The translations under genes and the position numbers were made by a program. DNA of 64,000 bases from Lentibacillus jeotgali (GTDB lineage: Bacteria; Bacillota; Bacilli; Bacillales; Amphibacillaceae). Location: assembly GCF_000224785.1 (NCBI RefSeq), contig NZ_AGAV01000003.1:340177-404176 (forward strand). The letters are read 5' to 3'. Shown here piece by piece: positions 1-7,752 of the stretch (position 1 is its first letter; the number at the start of each line of letters is the position of its first letter). The notes beneath the pieces were generated by a model. It was not told where the DNA came from. It did no database searches and worked only from the letters and a program-made list of their open reading frames with translations.

Positions 1-618
1 TACTGTTTGTTCATTGCCGTTGCGTCTGATCCGGGCTGTATTCGGTGATATTTTCATCAATGAACGGATCGATGAGCGCGCTTTGTCCATCGAATATGAT
101 TCCAGGGCTTCGCTGATGGCAAATAAAATAACGACAACAGCGGCTTCACGCCATTCGCCGATGATGGCAGCCCCAATGACCGCAATTGTCATCAAAGTTT
201 TCATATCAAAGCGGAGTTTGGTCAGGTTGATCAGGCCGGCTTTAAACAGGCTTAAACCGCCCACAACTGCTGACAGACCGTAGATTACGTTCGGCAGATA
301 GTGTGCATTGCCAAACATGATATTGGCGATGAAACCGAAAACAACCAGTAAAGATGCGAGCAGTACTTTATCATATCGTATCAAGAATGGTTCCTTTTCA
401 GGCTCAGTATTCTCTCTGATAACTTTAATATTTTCAAAGGATCCAGCCTTTTCGATATCGGAAATGGATGCTTTTCCGACGACATCAATTTTTGACGTGG
501 TAAAATGAACGTTTGCATCCTGTACGCCATTAATTTCTTTTACATTGTTTTCAAATGTCTGCGCACAGTTGGCGCATGATATGCCATTAAGGCGGTAGGT
601 TTGCTGTTCAGACGGCAT
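1..618 (-). CDS. cadA: Cadmium/zinc-translocating P-type ATPase, N-terminal part (partial)
   Basis: The gene runs off the left edge, so only the first 206 codons are present. The product would pump Cd2+/Zn2+ out of the cell with ATP. Residues 8-70 form a heavy-metal-associated domain with the metal-binding pair C15-x-x-C18 (GISCANC). Membrane segments then follow, together with the conserved stretch GEWREAAVVVILFAISE typical of Cd/Zn/Pb P1B ATPases. The ATG overlaps the last 11 bases of the upstream cadC, so the two are translationally coupled. The phosphorylation motif lies outside the window. The family call is firm; metal preference is inferred from the CadC neighbour. Confidence 0.9.
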   Translation of the reverse strand, partial: MPSEQQTYRLNGISCANCAQTFENNVKEINGVQDANVHFTTSKIDVVGKASISDIEKAGSFENIKVIRENTEPEKEPFLIRYDKVLLASLLVVFGFIANIMFGNAHYLPNVIYGLSAVVGGLSLFKAGLINLTKLRFDMKTLMTIAVIGAAIIGEWREAAVVVILFAISEALESYSMDKARSSIRSLMKISPNTARIRRNGNEQTV

Positions 619-976
619 GAGATTGTTCCTCCTCTCCATGAAGGAAGCCTCGTGTGATAACTTGTTTCATATGTTCATCAGACAATGAGTAGTAGGCAAG
701 CTTTCCCTCTTTGCGGAATGTGGCAATTCCGGCTTTACTCAGTTTCCGTAAATGATGGGATGTCGTGGCGATTGTCGCTCCGATAATATTGGCAAGATCG
801 CAGACGCAGAGTTCTTTTTCCACTAATAGTGCAGACGCTATTTGGAGTCTGTTTCTGTCTGCCAAAAGTTTATATAATCCAATAACCTTATCAATCGGCT
901 GGCCATTAAGTTCCTGTTTGACACGGTCGACTTTTTCCTCATTAATACAGGTTACATCACAAACGTCCTGGCCCAT
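608..976 (-). CDS. cadC: CadC, ArsR/SmtB-family metal-responsive repressor
   Basis: This 122-residue winged-helix repressor would release DNA when it binds Cd2+, Pb2+ or Zn2+. It carries the four cysteines of CadC-type sensors: C6 and C10 in the N-terminal arm and C57/C59 in the metal box ELCVCDLA. The recognition helix region reads ATIATTSHHLRKL. The gene is first in a two-gene operon with cadA, overlapping it by 11 bp. Two matching palindromes lie in its own promoter, which implies autoregulation. Length and cysteine spacing fit the staphylococcal CadC proteins well. Confidence 0.93.
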   Translation of the reverse strand: MGQDVCDVTCINEEKVDRVKQELNGQPIDKVIGLYKLLADRNRLQIASALLVEKELCVCDLANIIGATIATTSHHLRKLSKAGIATFRKEGKLAYYSLSDEHMKQVITRGFLHGEEEQSHAV

Positions 977-988
977 GAATCACACCTC

Positions 989-1040
989 ATTCAAATGAAT
1001 ATTTGATTGTATTATATTCAAACGATGGTTTGAATGTCAA
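989..1040 (-). promoter_or_regulatory. cadC-cadA promoter with two CadC operator palindromes
   Basis: Read on the minus strand, TTGACA (1035-1040) and TATAAT (1011-1016) are separated by 18 bp, giving a strong SigA promoter. A perfect palindrome ATTCAAAC-gatg-GTTTGAAT (1016-1035) fills the spacer. A second near-perfect one, ATTCAAAT-gaat-ATTTGATT (989-1008), lies downstream of the -10 near the start point. Both resemble known CadC operators. Repressor bound at either site should block RNA polymerase. Confidence 0.85.
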
Positions 1041-1042
1041 TA

Positions 1043-1088
1043 GAAAAAAGCCAGCATTTCCCTCATTGACGTTGAGGGTGAATGCCGG
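1043..1088 (-). terminator. Rho-independent terminator for the VOC gene
   Basis: On the minus strand CCGGCATTCACCCTCA pairs with TGAGGGAAATGCTGG, followed by a T run. It lies about 175 bp past the stop codon of the 1264-1890 gene and just upstream of the cadC promoter region. Confidence 0.8.
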
Positions 1089-1122
1089 TCTGCGGGCGTG
1101 ATATGGAGTGGGGCAATTAATG

Positions 1123-1235
1123 GCACCCGGTTTGGTGAGGTTTTTGCATGGGATAGGTAGTTTATTGCACGAGTCTGTGATGCTCTCGCACGAGTTAGAC
1201 CGATTCCTGCACGAGTTACACCATTATCCACATGA
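1123..1235 (-). repeat. Degenerate 21-bp tandem repeat
   Basis: Copies of GCACGAG-like cores begin at 1123, 1146, 1167, 1188 and 1209, with a weaker one near 1229. The spacing is mostly exactly 21 bp (1146, 1167, 1188, 1209). On the minus strand the core reads AACTCGTGC. The repeats occupy the 3' untranslated stretch between the VOC gene stop and its terminator. A minus-strand reading frame through them yields a seven-residue repeat (TRAxxxx), but there is no ribosome binding site. I therefore treat it as a DNA or RNA repeat rather than a gene. Confidence 0.6.
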
Positions 1236-1263
1236 TTTGACCTAATCCCCCTATTAATAAAAA

Positions 1264-1890
1264 TTATTCAATCGAGAATCGCAATTCATCAGAAATTTTC
1301 AATTCCGCGTTTTTGAGCTGGGCTGTCTGATTTTCAAAATGCAATTGATAAATGGAAGCGAACGTGTCTATGTCTGTCGCGGATACAGAGACTGCACTGA
1401 TAGCTTTGTCATTTATTTGTTTAGGATCCTGCGATGTATTTTTCACTTTTCCCCATTCAATATGAAAGGGCAAAACCTGCCGTTCTGCCTCCGCAAAGAG
1501 CATTCGCCATTCCAAAAGACTTCCATTCGGGCGTTTGCGGCTACCAGGTATAGGACCGGTATATGGGACATTGAGGTTCTGCAGGTTTTTAACATCCTTA
1601 TCCATTTGTTCTGTTCTGAATGCAAGCTGGATTGGCCCTTCATGCCCCTCCGCAAGCTCCCGGGAAAGCAAATGGATTAACGGGTTTTCAGATCTGGCAG
1701 CGGTTGTTTCATCAAAAATGCCAATCCATTCGATGTAGCACTCGTTACGGAAATAAGCAAGGAAGTTGTAAGTTCCCCAGTTAGCGTGCCGGCCGCCTTC
1801 TGTAACGGTAATATCATGTTTCTTTCCGAAATCTTTTGCTGCCTTTTCCGGATCTCTGGCAGCAACGACAATATGATCAATAGCAAGCAT
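1264..1890 (-). CDS. VOC/glyoxalase-like domain protein
   Basis: The 208-residue product starts MLAIDHIVVAARDPEKA, the beta-alpha-beta start of a vicinal-oxygen-chelate fold, and resembles the glyoxalase_3-type single-protein family. H6 and later conserved acidic residues (for example in ECYIEWIG) are candidate metal ligands. The start at 1890 is chosen because GGAGGG lies directly upstream; a longer frame would begin in front of that site. The gene is monocistronic, and its substrate cannot be deduced. Confidence 0.75.
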   Translation of the reverse strand: MLAIDHIVVAARDPEKAAKDFGKKHDITVTEGGRHANWGTYNFLAYFRNECYIEWIGIFDETTAARSENPLIHLLSRELAEGHEGPIQLAFRTEQMDKDVKNLQNLNVPYTGPIPGSRKRPNGSLLEWRMLFAEAERQVLPFHIEWGKVKNTSQDPKQINDKAISAVSVSATDIDTFASIYQLHFENQTAQLKNAELKISDELRFSIE

Positions 1891-2096
1891 ATGTTTCCCT
1901 CCTGCCGCCATCGTATTTCAAAAAGGCTCTTTTAGAAAGCATTTAGACTTGTTTCAGGTTGTATATCCCGAAGTTCACATTTTCATTAGTCTGGATTCTC
2001 ATTTTTTCAATGAAAAACGACCGACCTCAGTCATCCACTTTTTAGGCAATATTTGATATAGTAACTAAAAGAGCTAATGTAAGCGGGTGAATCGAT

Positions 2097-2789
2097 ATGG
2101 AGAAACCGAAGATATTAATTGTCGAGGATGAAGAAAAACTAAGCCGGGTGCTTCAGCTCGAGCTGGACTATGAAAACTACCGGACGACCGCAACCTATAA
2201 TGGGAAAAGCGCTTTGGAGCTTTTGACAGAACAGGAATGGGATCTTGTACTATTAGACATCATGCTGCCGGAATTGAGCGGGATGGAGGTGCTGCGCCGT
2301 GTGCGACGGTTTGATGAATCCACCCCCATCATTTTACTGACAGCACGGGATGAGGTTTATGATAAAGTGAACGGCCTTGATCAGGGGGCTAATGATTATA
2401 TTACAAAGCCCTTTCAAATTGAGGAGCTGCTGGCGCGAATCAGAGCGCAGCTCCGCCAGCCCCGTAAAGCCGAAGCGCCACAGCACGAAGAATTGAGTAT
2501 CGGTGACCTTGCAGTGGATGTTGATGCCCGTGAAGTACGCCGGTCTAAACAGCCTATAGATCTTACCCCCAGGGAGTTTGATCTCTTAGTCTATCTGCTG
2601 AAAAATAAAAATGTCGTGTTGACGAGAGACCAACTGATTGAACATGTATGGGGCTTTGATTATTTCGGGGACACCAACGTGGTCGACGTTTACGTCCGCT
2701 ATTTGCGCCAGAAAGTCGATAAACCATTTGATCCCCCGTATATTCAAACTGTACGTGGTGTCGGTTATACGATAAAGGAATATACTTGA
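2097..2789 (+). CDS. OmpR/PhoB-family response regulator (YkoG-like)
   Basis: The product has 230 residues. The receiver domain (1-120) has the acidic pocket E10/D11, the phospho-acceptor D54 in VLLDIMLPE, and K105 in the conserved KPF. The C-terminal winged-helix DNA-binding domain (about 130-228) carries LTPREFDLLVYLLKN and the typical RGVGYTI ending. Its stop overlaps the start of the kinase gene by one base. Because a PepSY protein follows, the system resembles B. subtilis YkoGH with YkoI/YkoJ. The signal sensed is unknown; an envelope or metal stress role is inference. Confidence 0.93.
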   Translation: MEKPKILIVEDEEKLSRVLQLELDYENYRTTATYNGKSALELLTEQEWDLVLLDIMLPELSGMEVLRRVRRFDESTPIILLTARDEVYDKVNGLDQGANDYITKPFQIEELLARIRAQLRQPRKAEAPQHEELSIGDLAVDVDAREVRRSKQPIDLTPREFDLLVYLLKNKNVVLTRDQLIEHVWGFDYFGDTNVVDVYVRYLRQKVDKPFDPPYIQTVRGVGYTIKEYT

Positions 2790-4132
2790 TGAAACTTTCC
2801 GTGAAGATCCGACTGTTTTCCAGTTTATTTATGCTTGTATTGATTTTGCTGGTTAATACGTCAATTTATTACTTATTTCATACAATATCGCTGGACAGAG
2901 AACTTGAGGATTTGAGCACACAAACGAATGAAATGGTTGAGACACTCAATAATAATCCGAATACGTCGACAAGCGACATGCTTGAAGCTTTCTTGCCGCC
3001 AGAAGGGTTGATCCGGGTTATCAGGGAGGACGGCTCTTATGTTGCACAAATGATGAAGGCCGATTATACCGCATTACCGTCGAACTATGTAACATCGGAA
3101 ACAAGGTCCATTATTCAAATGAATGACCAGCCTGATTTTGCGACGGTTGCCAAACCAATTATCTGGGAGAATGGCAATGTTGTTACTATACAAGTGTATA
3201 AACATCTGACGGGACACTCATCCACAATGGAAACGTTGTTTTATGTTCTTGTTGTCGCCTCGCTGATTATGCTTATTCCAACTATTATAGCGGGTTTCTT
3301 TTTATCCCGGTTCATTACAAGACCGGTCCAGGAACTGACTGCAGCCATGAAGGAAAATACCACATACGGAAACTGGAAGAAGATCAGTGAGACCGATCAG
3401 TCAAAAGATGAATTGTATGAAATGAAAGTCACGTTTAACCGGATGATTGATCATTTGCGGGAGAACTTTGAGAAGCAGGAGATGTTTGTTTCAGACGCTT
3501 CCCACGAACTGAAAACGCCGATTTCAATTGTCAAAAGCTATTCCCAGTTTATGAAACGCCGTGGTGCGGATAATTCGGAATTATTGCAGGAATCCACAGA
3601 AGCCATTGAATCGCAGGCCGATCGAATGCAAAAGCTTGTGGAACAGATGCTGCTGCTGGCCAAAAATAAGGACCGGGAAGTATATGAACCGTTCGATATC
3701 GTTGAATTGTGCCGGTCAACAGCAGAGACGTTTAAAGGGGCCTATGACAGAGACATTTCATTCAGTACCACTGCCGATATCCTTCAAGTCAACGGGAGCT
3801 ATGATCAGCTGCAGCAAGTTGTCTATATTTTAATGGATAATGCCGTCAAATATAGTCGGGGTGCAGTTAAAATATCTGTAAGGCAAGATACACAGTGTAT
3901 TAAAGTGAATGTCCAGGACAATGGACCGGGAATCCCTGAAGCGGAGCAGGAAAAAATATTCGACCGCTTTTACCGGATTGATAAATCGAGAAACAGGGAA
4001 ACAGGAGGCACCGGTTTGGGATTATCCATTGCCAGAGCCATAACAGAGGCACATGATGGCACACTCACAGTTTCAAGTACAGCGGGAGGATCGACATTTA
4101 AATTGCAGCTCCCAGATTCTCAAAAAGGCTAA
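2789..4132 (+). CDS. Sensor histidine kinase (YkoH-like)
   Basis: This 447-residue membrane kinase has a first transmembrane helix at about residues 10-30, an extracellular loop of about 115 residues, a second helix at about 150-172, and then HAMP. The HisKA box is SDASHELKTPIS with the phospho-accepting His near residue 239. The HATPase domain has N-box DNAVKYS, G1 DNGPGIP and G2 GGTGLGLSIA. ATG at 2789 is preferred over TTG at 2786; it overlaps the regulator's stop (TGATG). All catalytic motifs are intact. The partner is the regulator at 2097. Confidence 0.93.
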   Translation: MKLSVKIRLFSSLFMLVLILLVNTSIYYLFHTISLDRELEDLSTQTNEMVETLNNNPNTSTSDMLEAFLPPEGLIRVIREDGSYVAQMMKADYTALPSNYVTSETRSIIQMNDQPDFATVAKPIIWENGNVVTIQVYKHLTGHSSTMETLFYVLVVASLIMLIPTIIAGFFLSRFITRPVQELTAAMKENTTYGNWKKISETDQSKDELYEMKVTFNRMIDHLRENFEKQEMFVSDASHELKTPISIVKSYSQFMKRRGADNSELLQESTEAIESQADRMQKLVEQMLLLAKNKDREVYEPFDIVELCRSTAETFKGAYDRDISFSTTADILQVNGSYDQLQQVVYILMDNAVKYSRGAVKISVRQDTQCIKVNVQDNGPGIPEAEQEKIFDRFYRIDKSRNRETGGTGLGLSIARAITEAHDGTLTVSSTAGGSTFKLQLPDSQKG

Positions 4133-4228
4133 TGGTTTTCTCATTATTTTCTAATCTGTTGCACAGTGTCTTTTCATTTGCCGTGGATATGATATAGTCA
4201 GAAAACAAAAATGAGGAGGCCTTAATAC

Positions 4229-4987
4229 ATGAAAAAGAAAATAGGGATTGTATTAGCTGTAATACTAGGCATTTCCGCGCTGGGACTTGGAATGCTTCAG
4301 TCAAGTGCATCAGAAGCATCACCGAAAATGGACCGGCAGGAAATTGAGGATTTAATCAAAGCGCAGTATCCGGGTGAAGTTACCGAACTGGAACGGGAAA
4401 AAGAAGGCAACCGGACAGTATATGAAGCAGAAATACACGATGGCAGCAACGAATATGAGATTAAACTGGATGGCAACACGGGTGAGGTTTTAGAACTGGA
4501 TAAGAAATTGGCTGCTAAAACTGATAAAGATCAAAACAAAACCACTAACAATGAGAAAAAGTCCGTCAAGGCGGGCAATGCTCAGGACAACGCTGCAAAA
4601 TCACGGGATGACGACGGTGATGACAAAAAGGATTCCGGCCAGGACGATACCCGGATGAAATTAAGCCAAAGCCAAGATAGCAACAAAGCTGAAACCAGTA
4701 ATAACACGTCACAAGAATCGGCGGTTATTGACACAGCCGAAGCAGAAAAAATTGCAAAAGGTGCATTCTCAGGTACGATTACTGAACTGGAACTCGATGA
4801 AGATGACGGCCAATTATATTATGAAATCAAAATGAAGTCTAAAAAGAAAGAGGCTGAAATCGAAGTTAACGCCTATACTGGTAACATTATGGTGATGGAA
4901 ATTGATGGTAACGACGATGATGATCATGATGACCATGAAGGTGACGACGTCGATGATCATGATGACGATGACAGAGACGATAATTAA
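4229..4987 (+). CDS. Secreted PepSY-domain protein with Asp/His-rich tail
   Basis: The 252-residue product starts with a signal peptide or single membrane anchor (positive start, hydrophobic residues 6-24, ASEAS). Two PepSY domains follow, at about residues 30-92 and 168-232; each contains the pattern Y-E-I-K and ends with a glycine-containing turn such as GNTGEVLELD. A charged, disordered linker (about 95-160) separates them. The last 26 residues are almost entirely Asp, His and Asn. It follows the two-component system with its own ribosome binding site (GAGGAGG). PepSY proteins are proposed to modulate peptidases or sensors; metal binding by the tail is inference. Confidence 0.85.
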   Translation: MKKKIGIVLAVILGISALGLGMLQSSASEASPKMDRQEIEDLIKAQYPGEVTELEREKEGNRTVYEAEIHDGSNEYEIKLDGNTGEVLELDKKLAAKTDKDQNKTTNNEKKSVKAGNAQDNAAKSRDDDGDDKKDSGQDDTRMKLSQSQDSNKAETSNNTSQESAVIDTAEAEKIAKGAFSGTITELELDEDDGQLYYEIKMKSKKKEAEIEVNAYTGNIMVMEIDGNDDDDHDDHEGDDVDDHDDDDRDDN

Positions 4988-5039
4988 TACGATCAGATCA
5001 GCTTAGATTAGCCTCTCAGGCTTTGGAAGGGGAGTCAAA

Positions 5040-5927
5040 TTGAAATACGAAAAAGGGCTATTTATTTATAATGGAACTGCCGGTAATGAAAATATCGAAC
5101 AAAAATTATCACAGGTGCTCCCGGTTCTTGCAAAGGCGATCAAGAATCTGACTGTTATCCAGACGGAATCAATTGAAGAAGCGAAAGGCGTCTTTAGGGG
5201 ATATGCTGCCAAAGTGGATATCATGATAATTCTCGGAGGAGACGGTACACTTCATGAATGTGTAAACAGCATTGCACCTTTGGATCACCGGCCGGCGATT
5301 GCCGTTTTGCCCGGAGGTACATGTAATGATTTCAGCAGATCTTTAAACATACCGCAAAACCTCTACCAGGCAGCACAGGCAATTACAACAGGAGAAGTTG
5401 TGGATGTCGATGTCGGTAAATCGTTGAACAAATATTTTCTGAACTTTTGGGGTATCGGACTTGTTTCGGAAGCATCATTAAATATTGATGCAGAACAAAA
5501 GAAGAACTTAGGTGTCCTGAGTTATTTTATGAGTACATTGCGCACGGTTAATCAGGCGGTGCCCTTTTCGTATAAAATTGAAACTGATCATGAACAGTAT
5601 GAAGGCGAAGGTGTTTTGATTCTCATATTGAATGGAAGGTTTATCGGCACACAGGAACTGCCTTTGCCGACAGTTACCCTTAATGACGGCAAGTTGGATG
5701 TGCTCGTCATCAAAAACTCCACACTTGCCTCATTCAGGGAATTACTGGCAATGAACAAACCGGATATCAATTCACAACAGCTAACAGAACTCACCCATTT
5801 TCAAGCAACGTCGATAAAGGTATCAGCCCCTGAAGAAAAAGCAGTTGATATGGACGGGGAAGTTGATACGGCCACTCCGGACGACATAACAATTTTGCCG
5901 AAGCATATCCCGATGATAAAAAAATAG
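5040..5927 (+). CDS. Diacylglycerol/lipid kinase family protein (YegS/BmrU type)
   Basis: The protein is 295 residues long, the usual size of this family. The nucleotide-binding motif GGDGTLHECVN lies near residue 67 and the second conserved motif PGGTCNDFSRSL near residue 95. The C-terminal half has the sandwich-domain pattern including GKLDVLVI and VDMDGE. The start is TTG, fixed by the strong ribosome binding site GGAAGGGGAG. The substrate may be diacylglycerol or another membrane lipid, and sequence alone does not decide. It is followed by a terminator. Confidence 0.88.
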   Translation: MKYEKGLFIYNGTAGNENIEQKLSQVLPVLAKAIKNLTVIQTESIEEAKGVFRGYAAKVDIMIILGGDGTLHECVNSIAPLDHRPAIAVLPGGTCNDFSRSLNIPQNLYQAAQAITTGEVVDVDVGKSLNKYFLNFWGIGLVSEASLNIDAEQKKNLGVLSYFMSTLRTVNQAVPFSYKIETDHEQYEGEGVLILILNGRFIGTQELPLPTVTLNDGKLDVLVIKNSTLASFRELLAMNKPDINSQQLTELTHFQATSIKVSAPEEKAVDMDGEVDTATPDDITILPKHIPMIKK

Positions 5928-6021
5928 CCTGAAATGTGATATCAATCATAGCAGGCAACGATGAAAGTGGATTATAATTGTAATATAGAGGCGGGGGACC
6001 TCTGCTTAGTGAATAGCTTTT

Positions 6022-6062
6022 AAGAAGTAAACCTTTTGTTATCCAGGGTTTGCTTCTTTTTT
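6022..6062 (+). terminator. Rho-independent terminator
   Basis: GAAGTAAACC (6024-6033) pairs with GGTTTGCTTC (6047-6056), followed by six or more T. It ends transcription from the lipid kinase gene. Confidence 0.8.
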
Positions 6063-6193
6063 AATAACGGCAAAAATGTGAAAGAAGGCTTTTTATGTCA
6101 TGATTTTGTAATAAGTATGTTTAATTTGTTACAAAGCGGGTATACATCAAAAACCGGATATTTCATGTCCATATAGAATGAGGGGGATCCTAA

Positions 6194-6466
6194 GTGAACG
6201 AACAAGAAGTGATTGTTTACACCAGTGAAAATAGTTCACAGTGTGAGAAGCTGCTGAATCAACTAAATCAATGGAAGATTGATTATAAAGAGCGAAATGT
6301 AACCGAGCATAAGGAATACCTGGGTGACCTTCAGGAAGAGGGGATATTCGGTACGCCTGCAACATTTGTGGATGAAAAAGTTGTACTGGGTGCACAGTTC
6401 AATAAAATTAAACATGTTCTGGGTATGTCCGATCAATATCACTCGTATACGTCATTTAAGCGTTAG
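6194..6466 (+). CDS. Glutaredoxin-like protein lacking the first active-site Cys
   Basis: This is a 90-residue thioredoxin-fold protein starting MNEQEVIVYTSENSSQCEKL. The glutaredoxin CPxC motif appears as SSQC: only the second cysteine remains. The cis-proline motif GTPATFV and the following VVLGAQFNKI (glutathione-binding region) are kept. GTG is the start, set by AGGGGG upstream. Without the nucleophilic cysteine a normal monothiol or dithiol reaction is unlikely, so the role may be non-redox or use the remaining Cys. It stands alone between terminators. Confidence 0.8.
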   Translation: MNEQEVIVYTSENSSQCEKLLNQLNQWKIDYKERNVTEHKEYLGDLQEEGIFGTPATFVDEKVVLGAQFNKIKHVLGMSDQYHSYTSFKR

Positions 6467-6547
6467 CTGAGGCAAGGATGGGGCATATCACACATTTTAA
6501 GGTGTTTTTCATATAATAACGAAAGACCATTAAAAGAGGTGTGTGTT

Positions 6548-6898
6548 ATGCGAAGAAGACCCTATCCTTATCAGCAGCCCTACTACAGCAGTCAAGCAAA
6601 TTTTAACCCTCATACAGTTAATCCAATCAGTGAAAACGCACAATATTATCCAACAGCATTTGACGTGTATGCCAAACCGAAACAGCCCGCTAATTGGATG
6701 GCTAATCCTTATGGAGAAGCAATATCTCCCCATCAGCCTAAGTCAAGTAATCCCTTGTATTATTTTCAGGATCATAACGGTGAACTCGACCTTGATAAAA
6801 TACTTTCAACGGCAGGACAAGTAGCAGACACAGTCCAGCAGATGTCACCTGTTATTAAGCAAGCGAGTCATATTATTAACCGATTTGATAATTCTTAA
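6548..6898 (+). CDS. YppG-like small protein
   Basis: The 116-residue protein begins MRRRPYPYQQPYY, is rich in Tyr, Pro, Gln and Asn in its first 70 residues, and ends with a conserved helical segment (ELDLDKILSTAGQVADT, QQMSPVIKQ). This layout matches Bacillus YppG, possibly a spore- or surface-associated protein of unknown function. The ATG at 6548 is chosen because AGAGGTGTG lies eight bases upstream; an upstream GTG falls inside that binding site. No catalytic motif is visible. Confidence 0.75.
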   Translation: MRRRPYPYQQPYYSSQANFNPHTVNPISENAQYYPTAFDVYAKPKQPANWMANPYGEAISPHQPKSSNPLYYFQDHNGELDLDKILSTAGQVADTVQQMSPVIKQASHIINRFDNS

Positions 6899-6998
6899 CA
6901 ACCGTCCGGGATGCCAGCATCTTCGGATTATTTTGGTGTGAATTAATAATTGCAGTTTAGGAAAAATGAAGATATACCGAATCTTAAGGAGAATTCTC

Positions 6999-7712
6999 AT
7001 GACTGGATGTCTTATCATTCACGGATATACGGGAAGCCCGTATGAAGTCGGACCACTGGCAGATTACCTGAGAGAATATACAGACTGGCATATTAAAGTG
7101 CCCACACTCCCGGGGCACGGCAGCGAACTGGCATTGGATAATGTGTCACATGAGAAATGGCTGACGGCGGCCGAGGAGTCACTCAAGCAGCTAAACGAGA
7201 AAACGGACACGATATATTTGATTGGATTTTCGATGGGCGGTATGATAGCGGCTTATCTGGCGTCCAAGCATAACATTGATAAGCTGGTCCTCCTCGCGCC
7301 ATCAGGAAAATATTTATCGTTTCGGCAAATTATACGGGATGTTAAAGGTGTGGTCGCTGACGGGTTTAAGGGGAAACTAAAGCAGAACAATCTTTATTTA
7401 CATTATAAACGCAAATGGGGAACGGTGCCGTTTAAGGCGAATATTGAATTCCTTAAACTCATCCGGTTTACCCGACGGTATCTAAGCAAAGTCACATCAC
7501 CTGTCCTGATCGCCCACGGTCAGCAGGACATGATGGTGCCGTATAAAACGGGCTATTACCTGGATAAGGAAATTACATCGGAACAGAAAGAGGTCGTCTT
7601 TTTTGAACGCTCAAGGCATCTGATTTGTCTGGGTGATGACAACATTACACTAAATAAGATGGTTTATGACTTTCTAACCAGAGGAAAAGAGGAGGGTGCA
7701 GTTACTTCATGA
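6999..7712 (+). CDS. Alpha/beta hydrolase, carboxylesterase type
   Basis: The protein has 237 residues. The oxyanion-loop motif HGYTGSP is near residue 9, the nucleophile elbow GFSMGG near residue 83, a catalytic Asp candidate in HGQQDMMVP, and the His in ERSRHLICLG. The arrangement matches Est30/YvaK-type carboxylesterases. ATG at 6999 follows AAGGAG at the right spacing, so a longer frame from 6966 is rejected. The physiological ester is unknown. Confidence 0.88.
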   Translation: MTGCLIIHGYTGSPYEVGPLADYLREYTDWHIKVPTLPGHGSELALDNVSHEKWLTAAEESLKQLNEKTDTIYLIGFSMGGMIAAYLASKHNIDKLVLLAPSGKYLSFRQIIRDVKGVVADGFKGKLKQNNLYLHYKRKWGTVPFKANIEFLKLIRFTRRYLSKVTSPVLIAHGQQDMMVPYKTGYYLDKEITSEQKEVVFFERSRHLICLGDDNITLNKMVYDFLTRGKEEGAVTS

Positions 7713-7728
7713 GCATCCTCCTCTTTTT
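7689..7728 (+). terminator. Rho-independent terminator overlapping the esterase stop
   Basis: GAGGAGGGTGC pairs with GCATCCTCCTC, followed by five T. The esterase stop codon TGA (7710-7712) lies in the loop region. Confidence 0.8.
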
Positions 7729-7752
7729 CTGCCTCCAGTCTCCGATACTGAT

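Noticed and set aside
1037..1231. Minus-strand ORF of 64 codons with TRA repeats
   Set aside because: It has no ribosome binding site, overlaps a terminator and follows the 21-bp DNA repeat; treated as non-coding.
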